From positions 2,232,001-2,296,000 of the forward strand of contig JALGAS010000007.1 of the NCBI GenBank assembly GCA_023078685.1: DNA of 64,000 bases, given 5' to 3'. This DNA is from Neopestalotiopsis rosae (taxonomy: Eukaryota; Ascomycota; Sordariomycetes; Amphisphaeriales; Sporocadaceae). The notes beneath the pieces are model-generated. The model did no database searches, had not been told where the DNA came from, and worked only from the letters and a program-made list of their open reading frames with translations. Both the position numbers and the translations under genes were made by a program. Below, in pieces: positions 34,641-46,765 of the stretch (position 1 is its first letter; the number at the start of each line of letters is the position of its first letter).

Positions 34641-35542
34641 ATGGCATCACTCAACATATCGCAAGACGAACTCAAGGCGCTGGAGCAAACGCGCCAGCGC
34701 CTGCAGCAAGTATCAGACAGCATTGGAACACTCAAGAATGATGTCTTCAACAGCAACCCACTTCCAAACCTGTATGTGGCCCCATTGCATATGGATTCAC
34801 TTGTGTGTAAACCTCGGTTCCGTTACTAATCAGGCCTGCGCACTCTAGAGCGTCCCTACAAAACTCTGCCGACATACTTCAGGCCACCATGCGCTCTCTC
34901 CTTACCAACATGTCAAACAATGACGAGCTATTCAGTCGTCTTGCTGTGCATCCCTCCACAAACTTTCCCGGTCGGACCCAGGAGAATATCCTTCTCCAGC
35001 TGCTGCGCAAGAAGCCCGAGCCCGATGTTGCGGCGTCGCTAGACGAGGGTCGCAAGGCCTATGCCGATCTTGATGATTCGCTCAAAGGAGAGATCAAGCT
35101 TGATCGTACGAACAATGATGATGATGATGAGGAGGAGGAGGATTTGTCGCCCATGAACCAGAGATGGGCATCGCTCGATGCCTGGGTTCGCAAGAGAGCA
35201 GAAAAGTTCATCGTGGACGAATTCCCGGAGGACTTTACGGCGGAAGAGCTTGACCTGGGCATCGAGAATGTTAGGACTGGGCTGAGGAGGAAATTTGAAT
35301 ACGACGACGATGACGACGAGGAGGAAGAAGACGATGAGGATGTCAAGGCCGCCGCACCACCGAAACCTCACGTCGAAGACGACGATGTGGTCATGCTTGA
35401 CGATCTACCGCCGCCGCCGCCGCCTGCTGTTCCTTCACTGCAATCTCAGGCCAGTCAGTCCGGCGTCGCAACTGAGCATGTCGATGGTTTGAAGTTGGAA
35501 AACATGCTCAAAATTGCCACGCTGGGTCAACTTGCCAGATGA
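34641..35542 (+). CDS. MED8: Mediator complex subunit Med8
   Basis: Head-module subunit of Mediator that links activators to RNA polymerase II. Two exons (34641-34771 and 34849-35542) give 274 residues. The N-terminus (SLNISQDELKALEQTRQRLQ) forms the long helix of Med8. The conserved block NSNPLPN then crosses the intron into LASLQNSADILQATMRSLL, followed by LAVHPSTNFPGRTQENIL. That order is diagnostic of fungal Med8. The acceptor was chosen by frame (CACTCTAG, 34848); an alternative CAG upstream breaks it. The C-terminal half is acidic, with Asp/Glu runs encoded by GAT/GAC repeats at about 35117-35145 and 35300-35342 and a polyproline run near 35410, so its length may vary among strains. Confidence 0.9.
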
Positions 35543-36785
35543 AGGAACAAAGACCAATCAAACGTTGAAGGTATAAAGATGACAATACGAAGACCATGAG
35601 TTTGTGTTTGCGTCAGCCGCCACACGGCGATAGAGTTGGCAAAGCACAGGCCTATATCTTTAGCATCAAAAACACGGTGAGCCGTAGTCACAAAAAATAC
35701 CTGTAGAAGTACGCGTTATGGGGGAGAGGTACCATGGTCATTCGCAGGGTCGAGTTGAGTTGCAGCTGAAGGGGCCGAGGGCGTTCTTGTCATGTTAAGC
35801 TCAAAGCTCAAGTCGTTTGTCCGGCTGACTATAGTACATGCTTCATCATCCACGAGTGGGTGTTGGGATGAACACTGGTCTATTGGAGGATGACATGCGA
35901 CTGAACCTGACCGATCCGCGTCGGGTTCTCAATGGTCTAGTGGCACGGCGCCGGCCGGTCAAGATTCCCAAGCAACGCCCGGCAATTCTTAAGGATTTCC
36001 AGATTCGCGATATGGTCACTTCGTGGCCCAGAATTTTGCCCTTGGTGTCGAATCCGATTGCAGCGGCCTGGCGCATGGCGTCACCTTATTTCTGTTGTCA
36101 TGTACGGTGCCTTATTATCCAAGAGAATATCGAGCTCTAGAGCTTGTACGCTATTCCTTGCATGTTTTGTGCTCACACATGTGGCCCTTGGCTCTCGATA
36201 AGTTCCCGGCTTAAATCCCTAGCGACAATCTGATCTGACTCGGCCATCGGGCCAACGCGTGTCATAGCTCAACTAGTGCCACGGCATAGCTGCAGATGAA
36301 CTAATCCCTGAGTGCCAACGGTATCTGCTCATCACAGGTCAGTCCAGCTACACGCGAATACCGGGCAAGCTGACATAACCCGAAATCAATTGCTGGGCTA
36401 ATTGAATCGAACAAGAAACTCTTCATCCGTGAAATGACGCTGATCACTTCCAGCAGTATCCTAGCTTATATACAGGAGGTCCATTGGCCTGTGCCTCATT
36501 CCCGGATGTTTATCCTTGGGATTTCCCATGTCATACTAGGTCTGGATTGATTAAAAGCCAGGGAACCTTGAAAAGAAAAATTGTTATATGCAGACTGCGT
36601 ATCTACTGCCCTGTCCAGATATGGATTTTCTTCGTATCTGTTATTAGCCATGTTTTGTTGGGCGAATTGCCATAAATTTCATTTTCATTTTTCCCCATCG
36701 TCTTGTCTGCCACACTTGTATGAAACCTTTGCTCCAAACCTTTCTTCCATTCAGAACCAATTGCGTGGCACAACGAGAAGCAGAA
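35543..36785. other. Intergenic, MED8 3' UTR and promoter of the F-box-like gene
   Basis: No gene supported. A 100-codon ORF at 35838-36140 has some coding-like composition at its start but no recognisable domain. Confidence 0.4.
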
Positions 36786-37868
36786 ATGATTGACCTACAG
36801 CAAACCAGAGACGACTTTTTCTATCATGGCAACGCAATGCTGTTGGCTCAAAACAACGTTGAAATAACAACCAATGACAAGCCTGTGACTGGACTCGGCT
36901 TGGCTATGCAAATGGGAGAAATCGTGTACAACTACTCGGATCTACCGAGAACGGAGTCTGTGACTGAGAGCTGCGTCTCGGAAGACTCGACTATGAACAT
37001 GAAGCCTTTTCCGCTCATGGAGCTACCATTTGAGATCAGGATGCAGATCTATCGATGGATACATTTGGCACATCCCATCAAACAGTCCCAACTAACACCA
37101 TGGTATCCCATGCCTGTTTACAACCACTACTTTCTCAAAATTGTCCAGCCAGGGAAGTCTGCCACGGCCGATGGTGCCAATACGTCTGCTCTTGGCAACA
37201 CGACTACATCCAATCGACAAGATGGGAACGAAGCCGAGGAGATGGCGCTCCTATCACCGTATCGACCCCTAGCCGGTCTGCCCTCGGCACTTCTCCGGGC
37301 TAACAAGCACATATATCACGAAGTGAGGGATCTGGCCCTAATTGAAAATGAATTCATCTTTGTCAATTGGTTCTCCTCAGGTTTATGGGCAGCGCGGTCT
37401 TTTGCCAAAAGTCTGCAGCCCTGGCAGCGTGCCAGCGTGCGCCAGATCCGCCTCGAATTGCTCTCGCGCGACCTGACTGGCACCTACGCTGACGAGTGGC
37501 GCGAGCTGTGCGAGCTCTGGTCTACCGGACTGCGCGGTCTCCGGCTCAAGATCCTATGCGGCGGCGGCGCTTTCGGATCCTGGGTCGCGGACGGCTTGCC
37601 GCGCCGGGGGTCTCCCGCCGTTCGTGTCTGGGATGATAATGGCAAGATTTTGCACTGGATCGAACATGGACTCGCCCGGCTGGAACAGCTTCTGCGTATC
37701 GAGGTCGAAATCTCCGTGGCTGAGTGGGACGATGCTCAGCGGGCCAGATTTTGTTGCAATCTTGAGGATGCGCTGCACGAAGTGCGAAGTCGCCCAAGCT
37801 CTAGTCCTATCAGGCGTGTCAGTGTTCTTTGTGTAGAGAGGTGTGGCAAACCGCAAGAAGAGAAGTGA
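36786..37868 (+). CDS. F-box-like / 2EXR-type protein of unknown function
   Basis: Single exon, 360 residues from the second in-frame Met at 36786 (IDLQQTRDDFF). The frame is open from 36720, which would add 22 residues. The recognisable part is PLMELPFEIRMQIYRWIHL (about residues 80-98), the short F-box/2EXR-like helix pair common in large fungal families. It is followed by a Tyr/Pro-rich segment (WYPMPVYNHYF), then LPSALLRANKHIYHEVRDLAL, the usual second block of these proteins, in which candidate genes list and compare neighbouring residues of an alpha/beta scaffold. The rest (VRQIRLELLSRDLTGTYADE, then LRGLRLKILCGGGAF) alternates strand and helix. No LRR or WD repeats. Possibly a substrate-recognition subunit of an SCF ligase, but that is inference from the family only. 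Confidence 0.7.
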   Translation: MIDLQQTRDDFFYHGNAMLLAQNNVEITTNDKPVTGLGLAMQMGEIVYNYSDLPRTESVTESCVSEDSTMNMKPFPLMELPFEIRMQIYRWIHLAHPIKQSQLTPWYPMPVYNHYFLKIVQPGKSATADGANTSALGNTTTSNRQDGNEAEEMALLSPYRPLAGLPSALLRANKHIYHEVRDLALIENEFIFVNWFSSGLWAARSFAKSLQPWQRASVRQIRLELLSRDLTGTYADEWRELCELWSTGLRGLRLKILCGGGAFGSWVADGLPRRGSPAVRVWDDNGKILHWIEHGLARLEQLLRIEVEISVAEWDDAQRARFCCNLEDALHEVRSRPSSSPIRRVSVLCVERCGKPQEEK

Positions 37869-39245
37869 GTGACCTGATGAGCGACATATGATGATCTTAG
37901 CTCCGTGGGAAAGAACCGGGCCAGAACGCTGATATCATCATGTGATTCCTTTGACAGGCTACGACGCGCCGAAGCCGTTACTTAAACTTGAAATTCAGCG
38001 TCGGGGGCCTATTGTAGAGCTCATGTAGGCGTAAACTGGCGTATAGCAAACAGATGGTTAATTGATGATCCGGGTGATCTTGACCTTGCAATATCTAGTG
38101 AATATCTCGATATTGTCAATCTCTATTACTACGTACCAGAGTTTTGGCCATGCTGCTAGAGTATGGCGATAATCTTGATATTTTGAGTTTCTTCAACTAC
38201 ATATCTACTCGCACATAATATTCGATATATGATTTGTACCAATATAAGTTTATCTTGCTCGTTCAGAACCAGTAGACTCCGAATCAATCGGGGTGTGCGT
38301 GGTCTCTGAGCACACTCGGAGTCGTATTTCATCTTGCCAAAGCCCAGTTCATCTTATTGCCAGTGGCCACTTCCACCGAGTTTCATAAACCAAACTTTGC
38401 TTCGTCTGTGGGTTTGTGCTATTATCAACGACTGTCATAGTCATTGTGATCTTGCTGATGGAGCTCAGCAGGTCATTGTCTTTTATGGGCGTCTTTCCGA
38501 TTCAGGTTTCTGGGATATCACCCACAGCCGACTATGAGTGGCCTGGAATGGTTTGGCACCCAGATATGATACAGACACAAACATAATATTATGATATGAT
38601 TATCGAAGTGCAAGGCTGTACAATGAACGCGATAAATGCTGCATCTTATCGATAAGTTATTGGTCCGAGCCTTCCTATGCCTGTAAATATATCTTTTAGA
38701 AACAGAGGCGCTTAGGCGGGTCTATTCGTACTCCGAACTACAGAAGTCAAGCTTTAGTCAAACGAGACTCCGGGAGTCAAACCAAAATGCTAAAGCCACA
38801 AAAGCTAAAGTCAAACCACAAACTTGCCTTCCTTTGGCATCTCCAACCCAAAGTTGCGTTTACAGCTGCAAATGACGCACATGGTCTGTCACAATCTCAA
38901 GTTAAGAGATTAAGAATGTGAGAGTTGCAGTGACGCCTGAGCATGTGACTTCGCGGTAGGTGGCCGATGACTCAGGCAACCTCCCGTCGAATCACATTGC
39001 GCGGTCTGACCCCGTCTGCGGAGAAGATGCGACCAGGACGTGTTTGAATGAGAACACATCATCCCGTCAACCACAATTCGCTGAGCACATTCTCTCGACC
39101 ATTTGCAAGACATTTCCCCCCTTTGGTACATCAATTTGTTTTGTTCCTAGAAGATCACACCCGAAGAATACATTTCTGCCTTCATGCGTCAGGACTGTTG
39201 GTTGAGACAACAAGAAAGCCGCCTATAGCCACTACTGCAATTACT
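37869..39245. other. Intergenic, AT-rich
   Basis: No gene supported. AT-rich from about 38040 to 38720, with many short AATATC/GATATT words. A patch of imperfect short repeats (variants of GTCAAAC and GCTAAAG) lies at about 38745-38820. It probably includes decayed sequence and the promoter of the GFA gene. Confidence 0.4.
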
Positions 39246-40097
39246 ATGGAGGCTCGTTGCCAATGCGGGGGCGTAAGCTTCAAGACGCCCCTGGCAAAAC
39301 CGTTGGCCCTGTAGGTTCTTATTTCTGATCATCATGACAGATTGTCCTGACTCGCAATATTGATATATCTGACCGTCTAAATCAGGTATATATGCCACTG
39401 CGCCGAGTGTAGGAGGCAGACGAGCTCCGCCTTTGGAACGTCGGCTATCTTTCCCAGATTCCCACTGCCGCAGACAGAGGAGCTGTCATGTTACTCGTGA
39501 GCAGGCCACAGCTCGTCCTAATTCATCGGCCCGCAATCTTTTATTAACCATGGTTCCAAAAATGACAGCCGTCCTACTCCAAGCGGACATACTCTATATT
39601 GGTAAGTTGTGCCTGATCTACAGACCCCCATCATTGTAGATCATGACCACGGTTGGCTAATTTGTTTACTCTGCAAAGCTACTTTTGCCGTAGGTGCGGG
39701 TCCAGGCTTTTGCACACAACACCAGTAGGTCGCAATTCCATTGAAAGTTTTGTACAAGGCGCTCATTAACATATGTTTGAAGGGGAAAAACGTAGTTTCC
39801 GTCAAAGGAGGCTGTCTCGATGGGCTCGACTGGAACACTGCTATTCACATATGGACCAAATCGGCCATGGTGCCCATACCCGAGGGCTCCGAGTGTTACT
39901 CGGAGGAGCCGACAGACTCGGAATATTCGGGTCCCCAGGAAACACTGGATCAGCCCGTGGATATCCCCGGCAGCGTCCTCATGGGCAGTGGCGGTTTGCT
40001 GCCCGAGCCAAAGCCAACCGAAGAGGTTTCCAAGCTCAATAATGCCAAAAAGGGCCTGTGCGAGCTCAGCCCTTCCTTTGCCCACATGGCTTATTGA
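39246..40097 (+). CDS. GFA/CENP-V family zinc protein (Mss4-like fold)
   Basis: Belongs to the glutathione-dependent formaldehyde-activating enzyme/CENP-V family of small zinc proteins; the substrate in fungi is generally unknown. Five exons (39246-39310, 39386-39496, 39569-39601, 39679-39724, 39783-40097) join in frame to 189 residues. Zinc ligands are spread over them: CQCGG in exon 1, CHCAEC in exon 2 and CRRCGS in exon 4. Family blocks TSSAFGTSAIFPRF, LHTTPGK and KGGCLDGLDWNTAIHIWT follow in order. Exons 3 and 4 are only 33 and 46 nt, and the unspliced frames contain stops, so a gene finder could easily miss the middle or call a pseudogene. Every junction has GT-AG ends and correct phase, so I read it as intact. 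The C-terminal 60 residues are an extension beyond the domain. Confidence 0.83.
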
Positions 40098-40276
40098 AAA
40101 GTTATTACTATCTTACTCGAAAATTCGTTTGTACACAGATGATTGTATAAACCGGGATACATATAAACAGACCAGGTAGAATGGGGTATTGAGGCATGTC
40201 GATCAAGAGGAAATCCAAAGCTCCAAACTCTTTTCAAGATGGAACAATATGAACAAGAACAAATCAGAACGAATAA

Positions 40277-41656
40277 TTAAGTACTGGTTAAACGCTCTCC
40301 ACTCTGTCTTGTGTCGCTGGAGACAGTCTGCCGGTTTCCTTCTTCCGCCGAGCGTTGTCCTTGTGCATCATCTGAATGCTTTGCTGGATCAAACACGTAC
40401 ATTGGAAACTCTAGGAGGATTGTCCTCTTGATGATGACTGGCAGCCGCTCATAGAGTTGTGGCGGAAGCGGAACGAGGATACTGGTTCTCCTCAGGTATC
40501 TCTGGTAGCCTTCCCAGTTTGAGCCGTTCTCATATCTCTTCTTCGCGCCTGGCCGCTCGGACAGCGGAAGTCCAGACACGAACATGAGCAATATGGTTAG
40601 GAAGAAAGGGCCCAGAATCGTGGCATAGAGGGCTTTGTACGCTTGGCCCCTTACATAACCATCAGCCGCTGAGGAAACGGCAATCATGTAGATTGCTGCA
40701 TGTGTCAGTTTGTAGATCGGAGCACGATGCGCTTTGCGTTGTTGACTTACCAAACTGGATAATGATCTCTCCAAAATAATTGGGGTGACGACTCCAAGAA
40801 AAGAATCCTTTGTCACAAATAGCAGACTTATCGTTCCGCTGACGAAAAATGAACTTTTGCACATCGCTGACGCTCTCCATGATAAATCCAATGGCAAACA
40901 AGATGACGCCGGCAATATCGCGGCCCGTGCCAAAGGATGCCTGGGGATACTGTTGGACGTTTGGCGAGTTCAATATGGTGACGGGCAAAGAGACTGTCCA
41001 AACCCAGATCATCTGGAAAACCCTATTGGAGAAAGAAGGGCGCCACATTAATTCATGATCAACCCAACGTATGAAATTCCCAGCTCAAGGTGCAACCATT
41101 GGCCTCAGGGGGGAAGACTCACCAGAATCCAAGGAATGGGAAGAACTTATCGCGCTTGTCGTCGAAGCGATCATCCTTGCCCGTCTTGAGGATGCGGAAG
41201 AGGAGGAATCCCGAGAGCCGCACTTCAAGAAACCATGTCAGTGATCGTTACACCCAGAGTATGCTGCCTCGCAGCACTACATATAAGCGCAGGTGCTTAT
41301 AAGATAGCCCAGCACAATTTACGGACCACTCAAGAGTTGACTTACAGCCCCAGACCATGATGAAAAGTGACGCGACGATTTGACGCGCATGGTGATGGCC
41401 GCTAAAGGCGAGTGTGATAATGGCCAAACCCACAAAATTTGTGCCGCCGGCAAAGTCTGAATATTTTGTTTGTATCAGCGATGTGTCGTCCTTTTACCCA
41501 TCCATGAGGTTGGAACTTTTGTGTGAGAGACCAACCTGTTAATTTGTCAAACTTGAACGTGAACGCAATCGCAAAAAAGGCGAGTTGGTAGCCAATCGTG
41601 ATTAGTAGTGTGATGGCTAGGTAGTAATCATCGAGTACGTGAACGGTCCCCGCCAT
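40277..41656 (-). CDS. DUF1295 membrane protein (steroid-5-alpha-reductase-like fold)
   Basis: Multi-pass membrane protein of the DUF1295 family, related to steroid 5-alpha-reductase/isoprenylcysteine methyltransferase folds; the substrate is unknown. Five exons on the minus strand (41656-41536, 41456-41346, 41222-41123, 41022-40751, 40695-40277) give 340 residues. Each junction keeps phase. Hydrophobic helices include YYLAITLLITIGYQLAFFAI, VGLAIITLAF and the segment around FQMIWVWTVSLPVTIL. The family signature GFFSWSRHPNYFGEIIIQF, with its Arg-His-Pro-Asn cofactor-binding motif, is intact and followed by a last membrane segment (ILGPFFLTILLMFVSGLPL) and KKRYENGSNWEGYQRYLRRT. The final 40 residues are a hydrophilic extension. 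It converges with the GFA gene, 179 bp between stops. Confidence 0.85.
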
Positions 41657-43799
41657 TTTTTGAGCACAGTTATCGTGAATAACGTCCTTGTCGTGTTTGT
41701 ATAATCTAGCAAATGTTGAGGTGTGTTTCTTGTTTTGTCCGTTGGAAAGAAGAAGAAAAAAACGGTAATGTAAATAGCTCTGACTTTCAAGTCAAGCACA
41801 GATGAAACACGGCGGGTTCGAGATGCCACAGTTCCGTGGTCATTGACTTAGGTAGTCCCTCGATCGCAGAGAAGGCTTTTGATGGAAGAAAAGGAAGAAA
41901 ATGAAGGCACCAGAGTAATGTTGTAATTGATGCGAAACTCCAAATCCGCATCTCACCTGATGAAGAGTCCAGATCGCCAACGAACCCGCATCGAAGCTTC
42001 AGCGTGCCCATCGTGGGTGTCTAGCGCTCTTACAAGCGCGCCGGCCCGCCGAGACACCGAGGAATCCCTCTTGTGCTAGGTAGGCGCATTTCGCACTCGG
42101 ACCTCGCAACTCAAATCATCCCTGCATGATGTCATTGACTTTGTCCGCCATAATACCTATGGAATCCAGACACACAAGGTAGATTTCTCAAAAATTTTCA
42201 GTAATGACTTTCTTGAAGTCTCTCCTACAACTCATTACTACAATATAGATGTCTTCCCCCTAAACACTTCAGATTTAGCAGCATCTTGCTACTGCACTAA
42301 AACTGCCCAGCCGATGACACCAACGGAAATTGGATCTATCACTAGACCCAGGGCTCCCTAGGGATCTGAAGTTACCGTAATTGCTGCCAAGCACGAAATA
42401 AAGAAATATAACATATGCCATAGGCTTTCATCCCAGAAGATTGTCTTCTGTCATCTCCCAATTTCAGAGCAACTGGTTGCGCTTCTCTGACTTCCAACAG
42501 CTCAATGGCGTTTGCGTCAAAAGTTGGGCTTTGTTCTGTAAATCGTGATCATAATGAAGCAAATTGACCATTGGACTGTCCATTAACAGCATCGTAGTTA
42601 CCATCTCATCTGTGATCAATGGCTGTGGTATTCAGAGTAAAGAAGACCTCGATCATCTTGAAGTAAAATATTACCAGAGCTTCAGGCCGCTAGGGTTCAG
42701 TGACCAGTTTTTAGTAGGCCGCCAGCAATATGTATAAAGTATGCAGCTGACATTGGGGGCGAGTGGTCCCGCCAGAGCTCATGCAACCATGGTCATCAAA
42801 GGAGAGCTTGAGAGCTTGAGAGCTTGATCGTTTCTCGAGGCACAAAGTCAACGCGAAGACGAGGGAGAATGCTTCCAGAACACATAAATGGGTATATTGT
42901 CGTTCAATGCCAACATCATTTTGTTCCATTTCGATCGCCTAAGTTCTGAGGCACCAGATCAGTCGAACCTGAAGTGGAATTTGATCTAGAAATATTGCCT
43001 GGACATTGTTACCGCCAAGCAGACCTTCAATAAAAAAATGTAATCGGATTATCAATCCAGATCGTGGCTGAGCCAGTAACACCACATGCGCTAAGTTCAA
43101 GATTTCTACTTGGCTGTACCATACCTCTAATGCTCAATGGAGTAGGGCATGGAACGATGATGGCTAGAATTTTCACAAATGATTGATTATCATTAGCAAT
43201 GACGGGGCGCATGGTGGATAATAGTTGACAGGACTGGTTTTCGCCCAAGGTATCGCAAACCTTGTAGGGATGAAAGTCCGCCACTGAATGACAATCTGCT
43301 GCAGATCCCAAGTTTCAACTCGACAGACAGTATCATACTCGGGAACATCTGCCGAAATGGAAGTGAAGATCAGTGCGAATGACGAGGACGCAGGGTCAAG
43401 TTACGTCTGAAAACCACAGCTTTTCAGTATATAAGGCATCGTCTTGGCCGCAAGCGTAGATACTCGTACGAGCATAACGAATTACTGTCACCAGTATCGA
43501 CTATTATAATTCAACAATGGACAGTTCTTTGTGATAAAGTCCTTTCATCGCTTTCAAGACGTAGACCACGTCCCGTGTGTCCGCAACCTCCCTCCCCTCG
43601 GCTAGCCGAATCTACGCAGCTCTGGCGGCCTGGCGGCAATGTTGTTGCTTTGACAGTGCTCCTTTCAAACACAAATGATGTTTTTCCCAGTGGCGATAAC
43701 CCTGTCGTAGCTGCCCATCAGGTCGCACGTCCAGAGGATTGTCTAATGTGTTGGCCGAAGATAGGAAATCGTTACGGGTTAAAATGTCGCCATCAAAGT

Positions 43800-44087
43800 C
43801 CAGAAGGACGTCGACGCCTCTAAGGAAGGCTTGAACATCCTTACAAAAGCGTCCGGGACCATAAATTCGTCTCAATTCATGATAACTTGCTCAATAGGGC
43901 GTTTGGCAAGCAAAGAAGGCTTGCAGCCACTGTTGACAGTGAAGCTTTGGAAGTCATTGACGTGGGCCCGACCTGTGCAGACAAGGCAAAGATGAATACC
44001 TTTGACCTGCATGGTGCACTGAAGAAGGCCCGCAAGGTCTACATGCAGTATACGCCACGACCTAAAGTTAGGAATGTTTCTATGTGA
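43800..44087 (+). pseudogene. Unassigned coding-like fragment, possibly a broken gene
   Basis: From about 43813 one frame reads HPYKSVRDHKFVSIHDNLLN and continues with RRLAATVDSEALEVIDVGPT and TFDLHGALKKARKVYMQYTP before a stop at 44085-44087. Third codon positions favour G/C, as in real genes. Upstream the same frame is interrupted by a stop near 43820, while a neighbouring frame stays open (DVDASKEGLNIL), which suggests a frameshift or a missed intron. I do not recognise the family. It could be a remnant or a small orphan gene with an unrecognised first exon. Confidence 0.25.
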
Positions 44088-45288
44088 TAAAATGTTGCCT
44101 TCCTGATGAATCAATGTCAAAGACACGTCGAGTCATCAGGGCAGCCCAAGGAGAGTGAGGTCGCTTGGGCCATATCATCCAACATTGCTGAACTGTGTCC
44201 AATCAAACGTGCGTAATTTGCCAACTTCACCTGAGCCCAATGTTGGTGACTGTGTGGAACGGTCCGATTGTTCTCGTTTGGTGTGTATCTTGCCCACCTA
44301 CTTCAATCAAGTGAGGCAAAGGAGTAGACGAGCTGCATCATATTGTCCAATTGCCAACCAGGATGTGTTTCTTGGCAACCCAATTCTTGACTGTTTCTGT
44401 CCCAGCCACATGAACTGTATCGAATCATAGTCGCTGGCCGCAAGGACATTGTGGAAAATAAAGCGTATGCTACTCTCCAAAGGATTCATTAGGAACAGCG
44501 ATTGGATCGAGTCGGTTCTGCATTGTTGACATGCAGGTCGCTGTGCTTGTAACCTTTCCCGGCAGCGAATCCGCCTAGATTGTCCGAATGAGCGCCTAAG
44601 CACTTGTGTGCATACGGTCGTCGAGGCCCAACGCCGACTATAACCATGCACAGCTTCGCGTCATTTTTTGCCATTCCTTTTCGAGCGACGAAGAGGGTTG
44701 CACCTCGAATCGTCAAGCGTGAGACTGATAAGCGCAGATGTAATTTCGTTGTAATACAATGGCATCGTTTGTCGAGTCTAGCCCATGCCGTAGAGCACAA
44801 TGGAATTGCGTGCTGAGATTGAGTAGTATACCCAAGTAGTATTCTTTTATCGTAGGACAGGGGTGCTCGGTGAAGGAAAAGTGACGAGCTCTCTCACCTC
44901 GGGCCGACCAGCCACGAACGAAGGACACCCCGGCTAATATGGACTCCTACGGTAAGTCGTGGCCGTGGTTTAGCATGCACGGCATACATACAGAGTACAT
45001 GGAGTTGGCAAAGGACAGGAGAACACGACACCCCACAGTCCGGACACGGGAACATGACAGGTACGTAGGTAAGTCTTGTGTAGTGCGAGGTAGGTGAGCA
45101 TCGTCAGATTGTTCGGCACTACCTCGAGGTACGTTGCAATGGGCGTGGAGTTGCCGCGGTTTCCACCTATCCACCGAAGGGCTAGAGCCTGGATGGAGCC
45201 CATGCGAGCGAGCTGCAGCAAGGAGATCAGGAGCGAGCCCATGGGCCGGCTGGCTGGCCTCGCTCCGACCTTTACCGAACGATGGGGG

Positions 45289-45317
45289 AAAAAAAAAAAA
45301 AAAAAAAAAAAAAAAAA
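45289..45317. repeat. 29-nt poly-A homopolymer
   Basis: An uninterrupted run of 29 adenines on the plus strand, preceded by five guanines. The length is likely unstable and prone to sequencing error. No target-site duplication or retroelement body was seen next to it. Confidence 0.9.
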
Positions 45318-46765
45318 CGCTCAATAGAGTGCGTGGCCTGCAGGCCTCGTAGATGAAGGGAAATGGGGGTGGAAAAGCTGTGATTGGCACAAAACCATAT
45401 GTACGGTATACAGCATAGGCAGTGGAAGCAGAACAGTAGCAACAACAGAGGGAAAAGAAAGGGAGAAAAGGAACGAACCATCCTGGCCCAAGGAAAGGTA
45501 TCGTGTCGTGTGATGAGACGGCATGCTGCATTGAAATGTCAATCTGTAATAGATAGATCCATCGGACTGCACCCGGATTGAACGAACACCCCATGCCAAG
45601 AGGTGAGCAGGCAAATCAGAGTCCTGGCTAGGGGGGGCTATCGATCGATTGAGGCAATCCGAAGGGCATCGCAGGGAAGATGGTGAATGTGGCCGGGTAG
45701 AGCCAAAAGGCAGTGCGGCAGAAGGCGGCAGAGATGAAATATTATTATTGTGAGGCTGTCGCGCAATCCGGTCTGCACGATCGAATGGCCGCAGACCTAG
45801 GTAGGTGCTGTCGACACCTCACACTTCACCGTGATTGGCGCTGTTCCAAGGTTCCGGGGAACCTAGGAGGGGGGTCTGGTTCCTTCTTTGCAATGCGTAT
45901 TACCTACCTAGTAACCCTTCAATGGCTCTGATGGGCTGGAGGGGAGGTGTTTTGTTTGGTCTGGCTGGCTGGATATGAACAGCAGCAAGCACAGTACATG
46001 ATACGCCCACGTGGCGGACGACCATGACCTTTTGGGGAGAGCGTCTCTCAGACGTTGCAACTGTGAATGATAATATACTAGGATGATCATCCTCTTGTTC
46101 TCCCTCTTGTACAAGTTCCGAGAGCCAGAGCCTCAAGAGTGCAAGGATCCCCCCTTAATAGACGTGCGATCTCGTCAAGTCGGTCGTTGATGATCGTGTG
46201 CCCACAACAAGAAGATTATTCGGCTTGGAGCACTACTAGAGCAGGCGTCTTTCATGCTTTCCTACGGTACCTCCACTACAGAGCTATTAAGAGTCTAGCA
46301 CCCGCAATTGGACTCTAGCTTCCCTGTTTCCCCCGGACGGCATTTTCTCGGCTACCTGCCTCCTCTCCAGTGGCCGCCTACCTTATACCGACTACCTGGA
46401 TTTTCTGGGGCTTTCCGTCTCGGCTCATCCAGAACGCCTAGACTTTGCGAGCGACGGAGGCGCTGCTGCACTGCTTGAGCAGTTGGTGCTTTCCTCGGCC
46501 GACGAGCGCGAACGGACGGATTGAGGGGATTTTTTTTCGTTTTCCTTCTTTATCCTTTCTTCTTGACGCCGAGATCTCTATCAATCCTTGTCCGGGGTTG
46601 CTAGCAACCCACCACTCCCTTTGCAAAGTCGCTCTTTGCTGAACGAGTCGAGCCTGGTCAAGGCGAGTGCTCGTAGTCAGACAAGAGGGTACCTTGTTTC
46701 GCTCTTTACTCTTCTTATGATGTAGTAGCAGCCTCAAATCCTCGGCGCAAAGACTTGGAAGAAAA

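Larger units (their letters stand above)
41657..46765. other. 5.1 kb gene-poor region
   Basis: Promoter of the DUF1295 gene at one end and a long, pyrimidine-rich upstream region of the caspase-like gene at the other. In between, only the unassigned coding-like patch at about 43790-44087 stands out (listed separately). A 29-nt poly-A run sits at 45289-45317. A 215-codon minus-strand ORF across that run (44947-45594) is an artefact of the homopolymer. Confidence 0.4.

Noticed and set aside
44947..45594. 215-codon minus-strand ORF with a long Phe run
   Set aside because: The Phe run comes from the 29-nt poly-A homopolymer, and the rest lacks domains and coding-type codon use.
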